Notes: generated from the sequence alone by a model not told the origin. A stretch of DNA of 64,000 nucleotides from Halorhabdus sp. CBA1104 (GCF_009690625.1 NZ_CP033878.1:2232001-2296000); one strand, 5' to 3'. Positions 41,799-51,742 are shown, counted from the stretch's first letter. Numbers and translations: made by a program.

Positions 41799-41830
41799 TG
41801 TTCCAGTCGAAACGAAGGGGTGTGGGGGGT
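41799..41830 (+). repeat. ORB element, right (plus orientation)
   Basis: Reads TGTTCCAGTCGAAACGAAGG then GGTGTGGGGGGT. Matches the haloarchaeal ORB core (TTCCAGTxGAAAC) followed by the halophile-specific G-string. About 290 bp upstream of the orc1 start. Confidence 0.85.
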
Positions 41831-42117
41831 TCCGCTGTTGTGTGCGATTAGTGACCTACTACCATACAGGATTTGACCGTCTGTCCATCCCCCATCTACT
41901 GACGTCCAATTGGTGAAATCTCTGTGCTATCTGGGCCCGATGTGTCTTTCCGGCTCGAAGCAACCGAAATTTTTAATACTCTCTCTCCCACCGGTTCGTG
42001 TGGTTCAACTGCACTGGCCGCCAATCTACGATCACCAGATACGGCGGCTCTCAGCCGTCTCTACCGAATATATCGGTTACGCGTGCTGATTTCCACCCGA
42101 AAAGGGGGCCTCTCGCC

Positions 42118-43689
42118 ATGGAAGACACGGACGATACAGACGCCGACGCAGACGAGCATCGCACGAGCGACCAACACGACCAGTCGACTGCGCTGTCTCC
42201 GTCGGACGATGCGGAGCAACTATCAATGGAGTCATCCGACCGCGAAACCCGATCGGATCTCCTCGACGAGCTCGTCTTGGAGGAAGAATCCGATACGGAC
42301 GAGGCCTCGCGTGGTCTGTTCGACGATTTGCTCAGCGGCGAGCCGATTTTCGAGAACAAGGAAGTTCTCAGACCGTCTTACACACCTCGAAAGCTTCCCC
42401 ACCGCGAAGAACAGATCAACAATATTGCGACCATCCTCGTCGCTGCCCTCCGTGGGGATACACCCTCGAACATTCTGATCTACGGGAAGACGGGAACCGG
42501 CAAAACGGCCAGTGCAAAGTTCGTCAGCGAAGAACTCGAGCGCACGTCACAGAAATACGAAGTCCCCTGTGAAGTCCAGTACATCAATTGTGAGGTGACC
42601 GACACCCAATATCGGGTGCTGGCTCAACTCGCCAACAAGTTCATCGAGCAAAACGAGGCCCACATCGACGACCGGATCGACGACTTGACCGGGAAACGAG
42701 AGCGCGCCGAATCGGACCCCAACGCACTCCAAGACCTTCAGTTCGAGTCCGTCGAGGAAATCGATGCCGAAATCGAGTCGCTCCGTGAGGATCGTGACAG
42801 CTTCGAGGAGGTCCCGATGACGGGGTGGCCGACCGATCGTGTCTACAACACGTTCTTCGATGCTGTCGATTACACCGAACGCGTCGTCGTTATCATGCTC
42901 GACGAGATCGACAAACTCGTCGAGAAGAGCGGTGACGACACGCTGTATAACCTCTCGCGGATGAATTCGGAACTGGAGTACTCCCGCGTTTCGATCATGG
43001 GTATCAGTAACGATCTGAAGTTCACCGACTTCCTCGACCCGCGTGTCAAGTCGAGCCTCGGCGAGGAGGAGATCGTGTTCCCGCCCTACGACGCCAACCA
43101 GCTCCGGGATATCCTGCAGGCCCGCTCGAACGTCGCGTTCAAAGACGGCCCACTCTCGGATGATGTTATCCCGCTGTGTGCCGCTTTTGCGGCCCAGGAA
43201 CACGGCGACGCTCGTCGGGCGCTCGATCTGCTGCGGACGGCCGGTGAATTAGCCGAGCGCGACCAGACCGATATCGTGGCAGAAGATCACGTCCGCCAGG
43301 CCCAAGAGAAGATCGAACTCGATCGTGTCGTCGAAGTCGTCCGGACGCTGCCTACCCAGTCGAAACTCGTCCTCTATTCGATCATCCTGCTCGAGAAAAA
43401 CGGCGTCCACAACATCAACACCGGCGAAGTGTACAATATCTACAAGCGACTGTGTGAGGAGATCGACGCCGATGTCCTCACGCAGCGTCGGGTCACTGAC
43501 CTCATTTCCGAACTCGACATGCTGGGTATCGTCAACGCTGTCGTCGTTTCGAAGGGCCGGTACGGTCGAACGAAAGAGATCAGCCTCTCGGTGCCCATCG
43601 AAGAAACCGAGACCGTCCTCCATTCGGATTCACGCCTGGGCGATATCGAAGACGTCCAGCCGTTCATCCAGGCGCGGTTCGACCAGTAA
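42118..43689 (+). CDS. orc1: Orc1/Cdc6 replication initiator
   Basis: 523 aa from ATG 42118; upstream codons in frame belong to the origin region and are not expected to be translated. An acidic N-terminal extension (about 1-75) is followed by the AAA+ core: Walker A IYGKTGTGKTAS (about 122-133), Walker B VVVIMLDEIDKL (about 259-270), sensor 1 MGISND and sensor 2 HGDARRALDLLR, then a winged-helix C-terminus (TDLISELDMLGIVNAVVVSK). It binds the flanking ORBs and loads MCM. Position next to the ORB pair makes it the cognate initiator. Confidence 0.95.
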   Translation: MEDTDDTDADADEHRTSDQHDQSTALSPSDDAEQLSMESSDRETRSDLLDELVLEEESDTDEASRGLFDDLLSGEPIFENKEVLRPSYTPRKLPHREEQINNIATILVAALRGDTPSNILIYGKTGTGKTASAKFVSEELERTSQKYEVPCEVQYINCEVTDTQYRVLAQLANKFIEQNEAHIDDRIDDLTGKRERAESDPNALQDLQFESVEEIDAEIESLREDRDSFEEVPMTGWPTDRVYNTFFDAVDYTERVVVIMLDEIDKLVEKSGDDTLYNLSRMNSELEYSRVSIMGISNDLKFTDFLDPRVKSSLGEEEIVFPPYDANQLRDILQARSNVAFKDGPLSDDVIPLCAAFAAQEHGDARRALDLLRTAGELAERDQTDIVAEDHVRQAQEKIELDRVVEVVRTLPTQSKLVLYSIILLEKNGVHNINTGEVYNIYKRLCEEIDADVLTQRRVTDLISELDMLGIVNAVVVSKGRYGRTKEISLSVPIEETETVLHSDSRLGDIEDVQPFIQARFDQ

Positions 43690-43715
43690 ATTCTCGAGGC
43701 GACGGCTTTCGAAGC

Positions 43716-44612
43716 TCACCTTCCAGTCGCGTTGCTCGTCGTGGCACTGCCAGCGCCCGAGAGCAATCGAACCTGGCCGAGCCATGGAATTCGTTTCTCG
43801 GCAGTCCCCATGATCCAGGCCGGCTTGACTGGTTCACTGAGCCCATTTCCACCCATCACTTGGTCGTATAAATCGTTCGTGACTGGATTGTCGCCTTTCG
43901 TGATGAACCCGGCGTGTGGGGCCGGACAGTAATTTAGCTCCTCGCAGTTGTCCGCGTTCCCGCGATAGTCGGGGTCTGCCCGATCGTACCAGTTTTCGCC
44001 GTCCTCGACCCAGAACATCGCCCGATGGATGATCGGTGTCTCTCCTTGGTCGCCGTTGGGCTGATAGACGATCACGTCACCGTACTCCCCGAACATCCGG
44101 TAGCCCGTCTCGGCCCCTGCGGCGGCACTGACAACGCCACTCTCGCGTTCGGCTCCAGGCCCGGGGAATCGCTGCTCTTCCATGACGAACACGAGATCGC
44201 CCTTCTGCATGTGTGGGTTCATGCTGCCACTCTCGATGGCGACCAAGGGCGGCCAGACGCCACTGGCTGCAAACAGGAGCCCGCCGATGGCCGCGACGAC
44301 GAAGATGCTGCTCGCGATGTCGAAGAGATAGCGCAAAATCCGATCGGCGCGTGTCGCTGTGTGCTGACTTCCCCGTGTTTCGGGTGGCCGATTCCCCGGG
44401 CCGCCCGAGCCAGGGTGGGTCCGGTCTCGGTCGACACGCGGCTGTCGGTCGTCCCCACGGCCCGAGACGCCGTCGTTCTCACGGGAGGGTTCGTCGTATC
44501 GTCGGTCCTGGGTGCCCTCCGGATACGTCCGATCGCGGTCAGACCTGGGAGGATCCCCGTGGCGATCGACTCGGGGGCCAGTCTGCTCGGTGTCGTCGGA
44601 GGGCTCACTCAT
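43716..44612 (-). CDS. sec11: Signal peptidase I (archaeal Sec11/S26B type)
   Basis: 298 aa. A long hydrophilic Asp/Arg-rich N-terminal region (1-88), then a TM helix (about 98-118), then the catalytic boxes: IESGSMNPHMQKGDLVFV with the nucleophile Ser (about 127), IIHRAMFWV with the His that replaces bacterial Lys, and FITKGDNPVTNDLYD (box D/E). It cleaves secretory signal peptides on the outer face of the membrane. The long N-terminal extension is larger than usual. Convergent with orc1 (27 nt between stops). Confidence 0.88.
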   Translation of the reverse strand: MSEPSDDTEQTGPRVDRHGDPPRSDRDRTYPEGTQDRRYDEPSRENDGVSGRGDDRQPRVDRDRTHPGSGGPGNRPPETRGSQHTATRADRILRYLFDIASSIFVVAAIGGLLFAASGVWPPLVAIESGSMNPHMQKGDLVFVMEEQRFPGPGAERESGVVSAAAGAETGYRMFGEYGDVIVYQPNGDQGETPIIHRAMFWVEDGENWYDRADPDYRGNADNCEELNYCPAPHAGFITKGDNPVTNDLYDQVMGGNGLSEPVKPAWIMGTAEKRIPWLGQVRLLSGAGSATTSNATGR

Positions 44613-44770
44613 CGCACCCTTCCTTTGGCCCCGACAGTAACAATTCTTCCCTTCCCGGACCGTGGCCGCCCAGTCACTGATCCCGTCTCGTCCCGACCGG
44701 CACGGTCCACCGACGGCCGGGATCGGCCCCGACCGCCATCCTTTTGCTGACCGGGTGCCCGAGTGGGACT

Positions 44771-46369
44771 GTGCCTCGCGAGACGCCCGCCAGAATCGTC
44801 ACCGAACTCGCCAGTCGCGGGTACAACGCGGATCGAGAAGCCGTGACGATCTTGGCGGACGCAGCCGACACTGACGCCGCGATCGAAGACGCACTCGAAG
44901 CCGTCCCCGATACGGCAATCAAGATCACTGTCGAGCACGCCCGCCAGGCTGTCACTGACTCCCGCCCTGCACCGGATTCTCCCGTCGTCGATGCCGATAG
45001 TACTGACGGTGAACACCCCGCTTCGGATCAGCCGCCGTCGACCCCCTCCGTTTCACCTGCAGACGCCGAGTCATCGTCCGTCGACGGCAGCGAGAGCTCT
45101 CCAGTCGAAATGGAGGGGGTTGCTGGCGCGAGTACTCGGGATCCGATCGAGCCCGCAATCGCCGGCGACGTGACCGGTCGCTCTACTGGGACGGGAGAGT
45201 ACACCGACTTTCTGGCTGTCTTTCGGGACCGCTATGAGCGCCTGTCCCGGCAACTCCGCGGGCGGGTCAACCACCGGCCGACCAACGCCGTCGAATCCAT
45301 GCCGGGCGGGAGCGAGGCTGCGATCGTCGGCATGGTTGCGGATATCCGGTCGACGGCCAGTGGCCACTGGCTGATCGACCTCGAAGACACCAACGGGACG
45401 TTTCCCGCGCTCGTGATGAAAGATCGGGACTTTGCCGCCCTCGTCGACGAACTCCTCTACGACGAGATCATCGCCATCGAGGGGACGTTGGCCGACGACG
45501 GCGGGATCCTGTTTGCAGATTCGATTCACTTCCCCGATGTCCCGCGGACGTTCGAACCGTCGACGGCCGATCGCCCGGTGAGTGCGGCACTGATCAGTGA
45601 TCTGCACGTCGGCAGCCAGGAATTCGACCGGACCGCCTGGCAGGAGTTTGCCGATTGGCTCCACGAACCCGAGGCCAGTCACGTCGAATATCTGCTGATC
45701 GGCGGCGACATGGTCGAAGGCGTCGGCGTCTATCCCGACCAGGACGAGGAACTGGACATCATCGACATCTACGAGCAGTACGAGACCTTCGCCCAACACC
45801 TCAAAGACGTGCCCGGCGACATGGAGATCGTGATGATCCCGGGCAACCACGACGCCGTCCGCCTGGCCGAACCCCAGCCAGCCTTCGACGAGGAACTCAG
45901 AGAGATCATGTCGGCCCACGACCCGACGATTACGGGCAATCCCTCGACGGTCACGATCGAGGGCGTCGACGTCCTCATGTATCACGGCGTCTCTCTCGAT
46001 GAGGTGATTGCCGAACTGCCCGAGGACAAAGCCAGCTACGACGAGCCTCACAAGGCAATGCGCCAGCTGCTCAAAAAGCGCCACGTCGCCCCGCAGTTCG
46101 GTGGCCACACGCGCATTGCGCCGGAGGAACGTGACTACATGATCATCGAGGACGTTCCGGATATCTTCCACGCTGGACACGTCCACAAACTCGGCTACGG
46201 CACCTATCACAATGTCTTGACGATCAACAGCGCCTGCTGGCAACGCCAGACCAGCTTCCAGGAGAGTGTCAACATCGACCCGGACACTGGATACGCGCCG
46301 ATCGTCCACCTCGATTCCTTAGACGAGAGTGACGCCGGCGAGTTCCTGACGATCAGGACGTTCGGGTAA
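44771..46369 (+). CDS. polD1: DNA polymerase D small subunit DP1
   Basis: 532 aa from GTG 44771 (PRETPARIVTELASRGYNAD); earlier codons are unlikely. N-terminal helical domain, disordered acidic linker (about 65-130), OB fold (AAIVGMVADIRSTASGHWLI), then a calcineurin-like 3'-5' exonuclease domain: ISDLHVGS (about 276), GGDMVEG, IPGNHDA, MYHG and HAGHVHKLG. Works with PolD2 as the proofreading subunit. It is about 6 kb from polD2 with oriC between, a compact replication island. Confidence 0.93.
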   Translation: MPRETPARIVTELASRGYNADREAVTILADAADTDAAIEDALEAVPDTAIKITVEHARQAVTDSRPAPDSPVVDADSTDGEHPASDQPPSTPSVSPADAESSSVDGSESSPVEMEGVAGASTRDPIEPAIAGDVTGRSTGTGEYTDFLAVFRDRYERLSRQLRGRVNHRPTNAVESMPGGSEAAIVGMVADIRSTASGHWLIDLEDTNGTFPALVMKDRDFAALVDELLYDEIIAIEGTLADDGGILFADSIHFPDVPRTFEPSTADRPVSAALISDLHVGSQEFDRTAWQEFADWLHEPEASHVEYLLIGGDMVEGVGVYPDQDEELDIIDIYEQYETFAQHLKDVPGDMEIVMIPGNHDAVRLAEPQPAFDEELREIMSAHDPTITGNPSTVTIEGVDVLMYHGVSLDEVIAELPEDKASYDEPHKAMRQLLKKRHVAPQFGGHTRIAPEERDYMIIEDVPDIFHAGHVHKLGYGTYHNVLTINSACWQRQTSFQESVNIDPDTGYAPIVHLDSLDESDAGEFLTIRTFG

Positions 46370-46501
46370 CTGTTGCTGTGTCGCAACGGTCTCGTCGACG
46401 ACTTTCGATACCGGCGAATCTCGACGGCTGTCGCCGACGGCGGCCAATCGGGGGGTTGGTACCGCACTTATACAATGGACGGTGCCGTAGATCCGAGCGC
46501 T

Positions 46502-47797
46502 ATGAGCGACGACGATCGCGGCTTCCACACGGACGCATTGCACGTCGGGCAAGAAGAGCCCGACGCGGCGACGGGCGCGCGCGCCCCGCCGCTCTACCAG
46601 ACGACCAGTTACGTCTTCGAAGACAGCGAGGACGCGGCCGAGCAGTTCGCCTTAGAGAAAGACGGCCACATCTACTCGCGGTTGATGAACCCGACCAACT
46701 CCGTTCTCCAGCAGCGCCTGGCGAAACTCGAAGGCGGGGTCGGTGCCGTCGCGACCGCCTCGGGGATGGCCGCCCTCAATTTGGCCACCTTCCTGCTGGC
46801 GGACGTCGGTGACAACGTTGTCACCGCCTCGGCGCTGTACGGCGGGACCTACACCTACTTCACCCACACCGCACCACGCAACGGTGTCGAAGCCCGATTC
46901 GTCGACACGCTCGATTACGATGCTTACGAGGAGGCGATCGACGAGGACACCGCCTACGTCCACTTCGAGACGATCGGCAATCCGGCGCTGGTGACGCCGG
47001 ACATCGAGCGTATCGCCGACATCGCCCACGACCACGGCGTTCCACTTTTTGTCGATAATACCTTCGCGACGCCGTATCTCGCGAATCCGATCGAACACGG
47101 CGCCGATCTCGTCTGGAACTCCACGACGAAGTGGATCCACGGCTCTGGCACGACCGTCGGTGGTGTTCTCGTCGACGGTGGCTCGTTCCCCTGGGACGAG
47201 TACGCCGAGAAGTACCCCGAGATCGCCACAGACAACCCAGCCTACCACGGGGTCAACTTCAGCGATCGATTCGGCGAGGCCGCGTTCACTTACGCTGCGA
47301 TCGCGCGCGGTCTCCGTGACTTGGGCAACCAGCAGGCCCCCTTCGATGCCTGGGAGACCATCCAGGGCCTGGAAACGCTGCCGATGCGGATGGACCGCCA
47401 CTCAGAGAACGCACTCGCAGTCGCCGAGTTCCTGGCCGACCACGACGACGTGGCGTGGGTCAACTACCCCGGACTGGAGAGTCACGAGACCCACGACAAC
47501 GCCAGCAAGTATCTCGAGGGCGGCTACGGTGGGATGATCACGTTCGGCCTCGAAGAGGGCTACGAGGCCGCTCGTAACACCGTCGAGTCGACCCAACTCG
47601 CCAGCCTGCTGGCGAACGTCGGCGACGCCAAGACGCTGATCATCCATCCTGCCTCGACGACCCATCAACAACTGACCGACGAGGAGAAGGCTGCTGCCGG
47701 CGTCACCGACGACATGGTGCGGCTGTCGGTCGGTCTCGAAGATCGTGACGACATCATTCACGATCTCGAACAGGCCATCGCCTGGTCGACGCGCTGA
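46502..47797 (+). CDS. metY: O-acetylhomoserine sulfhydrylase-type PLP enzyme
   Basis: 431 aa from ATG 46502 (MSDDDRGFHTDALHVGQEEP); a TATA-like TTATACA lies 25-30 nt upstream, fitting leaderless mRNA. Cys/Met-metabolism fold: YSRLMNPT (about 58-65), ASGMAALNLA, VDNTFATPYL and the PLP lysine in WNSTTKWIHGSGTTVGG (about residue 208). It uses O-acetylhomoserine and sulfide to give homocysteine, for methionine synthesis. Length and the large insertion (FPWDEYAEKYPEI) favour MetY over cystathionine lyases. Confidence 0.88.
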   Translation: MSDDDRGFHTDALHVGQEEPDAATGARAPPLYQTTSYVFEDSEDAAEQFALEKDGHIYSRLMNPTNSVLQQRLAKLEGGVGAVATASGMAALNLATFLLADVGDNVVTASALYGGTYTYFTHTAPRNGVEARFVDTLDYDAYEEAIDEDTAYVHFETIGNPALVTPDIERIADIAHDHGVPLFVDNTFATPYLANPIEHGADLVWNSTTKWIHGSGTTVGGVLVDGGSFPWDEYAEKYPEIATDNPAYHGVNFSDRFGEAAFTYAAIARGLRDLGNQQAPFDAWETIQGLETLPMRMDRHSENALAVAEFLADHDDVAWVNYPGLESHETHDNASKYLEGGYGGMITFGLEEGYEAARNTVESTQLASLLANVGDAKTLIIHPASTTHQQLTDEEKAAAGVTDDMVRLSVGLEDRDDIIHDLEQAIAWSTR

Positions 47798-47906
47798 AAA
47801 CGGCACGCGACTGTCTCGGCCCGCTGAGGGACAACTGCTTTTCTGAACGCTGTTAAGTCACTTTTTCGGAAGATTCATACTCGCGGTTGTGTTCCGATCA
47901 CGTACG

Positions 47907-48791
47907 ATGCCGGTCATCGACGCCGGAGCCACAGAGACGGATCCCGAGACGACCCGGACCGCCGTCACTCAGATTTTCACGACGGTCGCCGCAACAACTC
48001 CCGCCATCAGGGACGCGCTCGGATCCAACCGGCACGCAGTCGACTCCACCAATCCTAGCGGCGAGATCCAACTGGCCGCAGACACCTTCACGGATCGCGT
48101 CCTCGAAGAGCGCTTGCTCGCCCTCGAGGGCGTCGGTGCCTACGCCAGCGAAGAACGTGAGGGGGTGATCGGCGACGGCGACGGGCTCTCGGTCGCAGTC
48201 GACCCGCTCGATGGCTCGGGCAACCTGGCCTCGAACAACGGCCTCGGCACGGTCGTCGGGATCTACGACGCCCCCCTTCCCGCGGCAGGGGCGGACCTGA
48301 TCGCCGCGGCAGTCGTCACCTTCGGCCCGACGACGGTGATGATCACTGCTCGTAACGACACGGTGACGGAGTATCTCGTCGAAGGCGGGACACCGACGGT
48401 CTTGCGTTCGGACGTGACTCTTCCCGACGAGCCGAGTATCTTCGCCCTCGGCGGTCGCGAGTGGGAGTGGGACGCGGACTTCCAGGCTTTCGCCGACGCG
48501 ATCCGCAGCCAGTACAAACTCCGGTATACCGGCGCCGTGATCATGGATCTCCCGCGCATTCTCGAAAACGGCGGTATCTACGCGTACCCGTCGGTTTCGT
48601 CCCATCCCAACGGCAAGCCACGCCACCAGTTCGAAGCAGTCCCAGTCAGTTATATCGTCGAAGCCGCCGGTGGGGCCTCTTCGGACGAATCCGGTTCGTT
48701 GCTCTCCTCTGCTGTCGATGACCTCCACGCTAGGTCACCGCTGGCGATCGGCAACGAATCGCTGGTCGAGCGTTTCGAGGACGCCCGGTGA
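47907..48791 (+). CDS. fbp: Fructose-1,6-bisphosphatase, class I type
   Basis: 294 aa from ATG 47907 (MPVIDAGATETDPETTRTAV). The Li+-sensitive phosphatase fold is marked by GEIQLAADTFTDRVLEERL, ASEEREG (metal-binding Glu pair) and the signature VDPLDGSGNLASNNGLGTV (about residues 98-116). KLRYTGAVIMDLPRILENGG followed by IYAYP matches class I FBPases rather than inositol monophosphatases. Gluconeogenic hydrolysis of fructose-1,6-bisphosphate in the cytoplasm. Followed by a sugar transporter. Confidence 0.85.
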   Translation: MPVIDAGATETDPETTRTAVTQIFTTVAATTPAIRDALGSNRHAVDSTNPSGEIQLAADTFTDRVLEERLLALEGVGAYASEEREGVIGDGDGLSVAVDPLDGSGNLASNNGLGTVVGIYDAPLPAAGADLIAAAVVTFGPTTVMITARNDTVTEYLVEGGTPTVLRSDVTLPDEPSIFALGGREWEWDADFQAFADAIRSQYKLRYTGAVIMDLPRILENGGIYAYPSVSSHPNGKPRHQFEAVPVSYIVEAAGGASSDESGSLLSSAVDDLHARSPLAIGNESLVERFEDAR

Positions 48792-49164
48792 GTCCGCGCT
48801 TCGACACCAGCCGCTATCGGTTCGCGTAACTCTGGGGTTGTCCTGGTAGTTGCGCCCGATGGGTAACGCTGAGGACGGTTCCGGCCCCACCGTACCGGAC
48901 GGACACTCGCCTCTTCTCGACGTCGTTCGGGAGCCGGACAACCGATCACGGTTCCACTGCGCGCGCGAGCCTATTCGCTGTCGATCGCCGAATCTATGGG
49001 ACGACAATTCATTCCAACCCTCTCAAAAAGACGTCGAATACCTACTTCGAAATTTTATTTTTCGAGATCTTTTGCAAACTGAAGACGGACACAATCGTCT
49101 CTCACAGTATCACGCGGGAATCTTCAGAGGGCTTAACCGTGTCAATTGGCGAGCGCGGGACTGT
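48792..49164. other. Intergenic region upstream of the sugar transporter
   Basis: 373 bp without a convincing gene. An AT-rich stretch at about 49040-49075 contains a near-palindrome around CGAAATTTTATTTTTCG, possibly a promoter/operator. It lies 90-120 bp before the transporter start, so there may be a 5' UTR of about 60-90 nt. Confidence 0.4.
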
Positions 49165-50544
49165 ATGTCGACGACAGCCGTGCACAACATATTGAGTGGC
49201 GACGGAGATCGATTCGTGTATCTCGTCTCCGCGATGGCAGCCTTGAACGGGCTGTTGTTCGGATTCGATACAGGCATTATTTCCGGGGCGATCTTATTCA
49301 TCAACGAGAGCTTTTCGATGTCGCCTCTGGTCGAAGGCATCGTCGTCAGCGGTGCGATGGCCGGGGCGGCGACTGGCGCGGCGCTGGGCGGCCGACTCGC
49401 CGATCGACTCGGCCGCCGTCGGCTGATCATGCTGTCGGCCGGCGTGTTCTTCGCCGGTTCGTTCCTGATGGCGATCGCACCGACGGTGCCCGTCCTCGTG
49501 GCCGGCCGACTGATCGACGGCCTCGCGATCGGTTTCGCCTCGGTCGTTGGCCCGCTGTACATCTCCGAGATCGCGCCGCCACGGATCCGGGGCGCTCTCA
49601 CCTCGATGCACCAGCTGATGGTCACGATCGGCATCCTCTCGTCGTACTTCGTGAACTACGCCTTCGCCGGCAACGGGGCGTGGCGCTGGATGCTCGGGGC
49701 CGGGATGGTCCCCGCGGTCATCCTCGGGATCGGCGTCCTGAAGATGCCCGAAAGCCCGCGGTGGCTCTACAGCCACGGCAAGCCAGAACGTGCCAGGGCT
49801 GTCCTCAATCGCACGCGACAGGGCGACGTCGAACAGGAACTCAGTGAGATCAAAGAGACCGTCGAGCGCGAGTCCGGGTCGAACCTCCGGCAGCTGCTTG
49901 AACCGTGGCTGCGCCCGGCACTCGTCGTCGGGATCGGCCTCGCAATTCTCCAGCAGATTACCGGTATCAACGCCGTGATGTACTACGCGCCGACGATCCT
50001 CGAATCGACCGGCTTCGGGAGTGCGGCCTCGATTCTCGCGACCGTCGGGATCGGCGTCGTCAACGTGGTGATGACCGTCGTCGCGATGGTGTACATCGAT
50101 CGGGTCGGCCGCCGGGCGCTGTTGCTCGTCGGGACTGCCGGCATGACGGTCACGCTGGCGATCCTCGGGGTCGTCTTCTACCTGCCGGGTCTCTCGGGCG
50201 TGCTCAGCATCACCGCGACTGTCTGTCTCATGCTGTATATCTCCTTTTTCGCGATCGGGTTGGGCCCGGTGTTCTGGTTGCTCATCTCGGAGATTTACCC
50301 GCTTGCTGTCCGCGGGTCGGCCGAAGGGATCGCGACGGTCACCAACTGGGTCGCCAACCTGGCGGTCGCCCTCTCGTTCCCGATCCTGACTGCCAACGTC
50401 GGGCCGTCGGCGACGTTCTGGCTGTTTGGCGTCTTCAGTGCCGTGGCATTCGCGTTCACCTTCAAGCTCGTCCCCGAGACGAAGGGACGGACCCTCGAAG
50501 CCATCGAGAACGACCTCCGGGATAATATCTCGCTGACGGACTGA
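49165..50544 (+). CDS. MFS sugar porter
   Basis: 459 aa from ATG 49165, twelve TM helices. Sugar porter signatures: GFDTGIISGA (TM1), GGRLADRLGRRRLIM (loop 2-3), PLYISEIAPPRIRGAL, PESPRWLYSHGK, QQITGINAVMYYAPTI (TM7) and VPETKGRTLEAIE at the end. It probably imports a hexose or pentose with H+ or Na+. Located directly after fbp on the same strand but with its own promoter region. Confidence 0.9.
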   Translation: MSTTAVHNILSGDGDRFVYLVSAMAALNGLLFGFDTGIISGAILFINESFSMSPLVEGIVVSGAMAGAATGAALGGRLADRLGRRRLIMLSAGVFFAGSFLMAIAPTVPVLVAGRLIDGLAIGFASVVGPLYISEIAPPRIRGALTSMHQLMVTIGILSSYFVNYAFAGNGAWRWMLGAGMVPAVILGIGVLKMPESPRWLYSHGKPERARAVLNRTRQGDVEQELSEIKETVERESGSNLRQLLEPWLRPALVVGIGLAILQQITGINAVMYYAPTILESTGFGSAASILATVGIGVVNVVMTVVAMVYIDRVGRRALLLVGTAGMTVTLAILGVVFYLPGLSGVLSITATVCLMLYISFFAIGLGPVFWLLISEIYPLAVRGSAEGIATVTNWVANLAVALSFPILTANVGPSATFWLFGVFSAVAFAFTFKLVPETKGRTLEAIENDLRDNISLTD

Positions 50545-50747
50545 CGTCGACGCGATTCAGCCGCCCGATATCGGGTATTCGACACCGACGCGTTCCCCCA
50601 ACGCTGGGCACGACCGCGCCGTCTCCTCGCGGTCATTCGACAGCGACGGTTCCGGTCTTGCGTTTCTCGTGTGCCGGCCACACGCCGACGACAGTGCTGG
50701 GTGTGGGTCGCAACGTCTATGCCCGTTGGACGGCCCTAGATACGTAT

Positions 50748-51416
50748 ATGAGCGACTTCGACGAGGAAGCCGAGCGGGAACGACTCCGCGAGCAGTACGA
50801 GCAAGAGCAACGCAAGCGCGAGGCGACCGAACACATGAGTGACCTCCTGTTGAAGGGAGCGACGATGACCGACGCCCACTGTGATGCGTGTGGCGACCCT
50901 ATTTTCCGGTACGACGGCCAGGAGTTCTGTCCCACGTGCCAGCAACCGGTCGGGGCCGAGGACGGGGCGTCGACCGACGAGCAGACCGACCAGCAGGCCC
51001 AATCCGCGGTCGACAGCACTCAAGCCGAAACGGACCACTCGAGCTCAACAGAGCACTCCGGTCCGGAGGTACAACCCGACGCTGCCGGTCAACCAACGGG
51101 ACAGGGGCCGGCCGACGACCAGCGACCGTCAGCCCACGCGTCGACGGGCGATCGACCTGCCAACAGCGGGTCGGAACCGGATCCCGGTCGGGTCGAAGTG
51201 CCGACAGTCGACCCCACGACCGGTCGCGAGCAGGCCGAACGCGTGTCTGAGACGCCCGCAGGCGACCTCCAGACGGCCCGTCAATCGTTGCTCAGGACGC
51301 TGGCGACGTTCTCCAAGCAGGCCGAAGCGACTGACGACCCACGGCGGGCCCGAGACGCACTTGAAGCCGTCAGCGAAGCCGCGGACGCGTTGGCCGCACT
51401 CGATCAGGTTCGCTGA
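50748..51416 (+). CDS. Sjogren/scleroderma autoantigen 1 (p27)-like zinc-ribbon protein
   Basis: 222 aa from ATG 50748. N-terminal coiled helix (FDEEAERERLREQYEQEQRK), the family core MSDLLLKGATMTDAHCDACG then CPTCQQPV (zinc ribbon CDAC/CPTC, residues about 45-66), a long acidic disordered region, and a C-terminal helical domain (LQTARQSLLRTLATFSKQAE). Archaeal members are widespread, with unknown function. Cytoplasmic. Confidence 0.78.
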   Translation: MSDFDEEAERERLREQYEQEQRKREATEHMSDLLLKGATMTDAHCDACGDPIFRYDGQEFCPTCQQPVGAEDGASTDEQTDQQAQSAVDSTQAETDHSSSTEHSGPEVQPDAAGQPTGQGPADDQRPSAHASTGDRPANSGSEPDPGRVEVPTVDPTTGREQAERVSETPAGDLQTARQSLLRTLATFSKQAEATDDPRRARDALEAVSEAADALAALDQVR

Positions 51417-51514
51417 CGGTCGCGCACGTTCGCTGATTCGCTCCTCTCCCTCTCCTTGATTCAATTCCATCATAGCGTATTCGTCGCTCGCGGTATGCTC
51501 GCGACAGAATACTA

Positions 51515-51536
51515 CGGGCCGGATGGGAATTGAACC
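51515..51536 (-). repeat. Copy of the tRNA-Lys 3' end
   Basis: 22 bp identical to 51635-51656 (the last 22 nt of tRNA-Lys) with no cloverleaf attached, 120 bp downstream of it on the tRNA strand. Looks like an attachment-site scar of an element that has been lost. A second T-arm-like palindrome (GGGTTCAATTCCC) lies between them at about 51583-51595 in the opposite orientation. Confidence 0.7.
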
Positions 51537-51634
51537 GGAACCAGAGGTTCCTGCTCGCTCCGCTGCGCGGGCTGCCACTGGTAGGGTTCAATTCCCTTGG
51601 CCGCATAGCTCCTCACGTCCGTTCGTCGCAATAG

Positions 51635-51708
<74 letters not shown>

Positions 51709-51742
51709 TCATCAGAGTCTGGGGGAGTCGCCGGCTAAGTCC

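Larger units (their letters stand above)
41384..41830. other. Replication origin (oriC) with inverted ORBs and AT-rich unwinding region
   Basis: The 1-kb gene-free region between arvA and orc1. Two ORB elements in inverted orientation (41384-41415 and 41799-41830) flank an AT-rich tract (about 41685-41745: TTTTTAGTGGTTTACGG and TTTTCATTTATTTAAAACC), the likely duplex-unwinding element. Each ORB ends with the G-string typical of haloarchaeal origins, and an orc1/cdc6 gene follows. This is the standard layout of a haloarchaeal oriC. Confidence 0.87.

Noticed and set aside
41384-41830. CRISPR or insertion-sequence inverted repeats
   Set aside because: There are only two elements, in inverted orientation, with ORB core and G-string beside orc1. 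There is no spacer array and no transposase, so an origin explains it fully.
51515-51604. A second tRNA gene next to tRNA-Lys
   Set aside because: Only 3'-end/T-arm-like pieces are present; no acceptor 5' strand, D arm or anticodon arm can be built.
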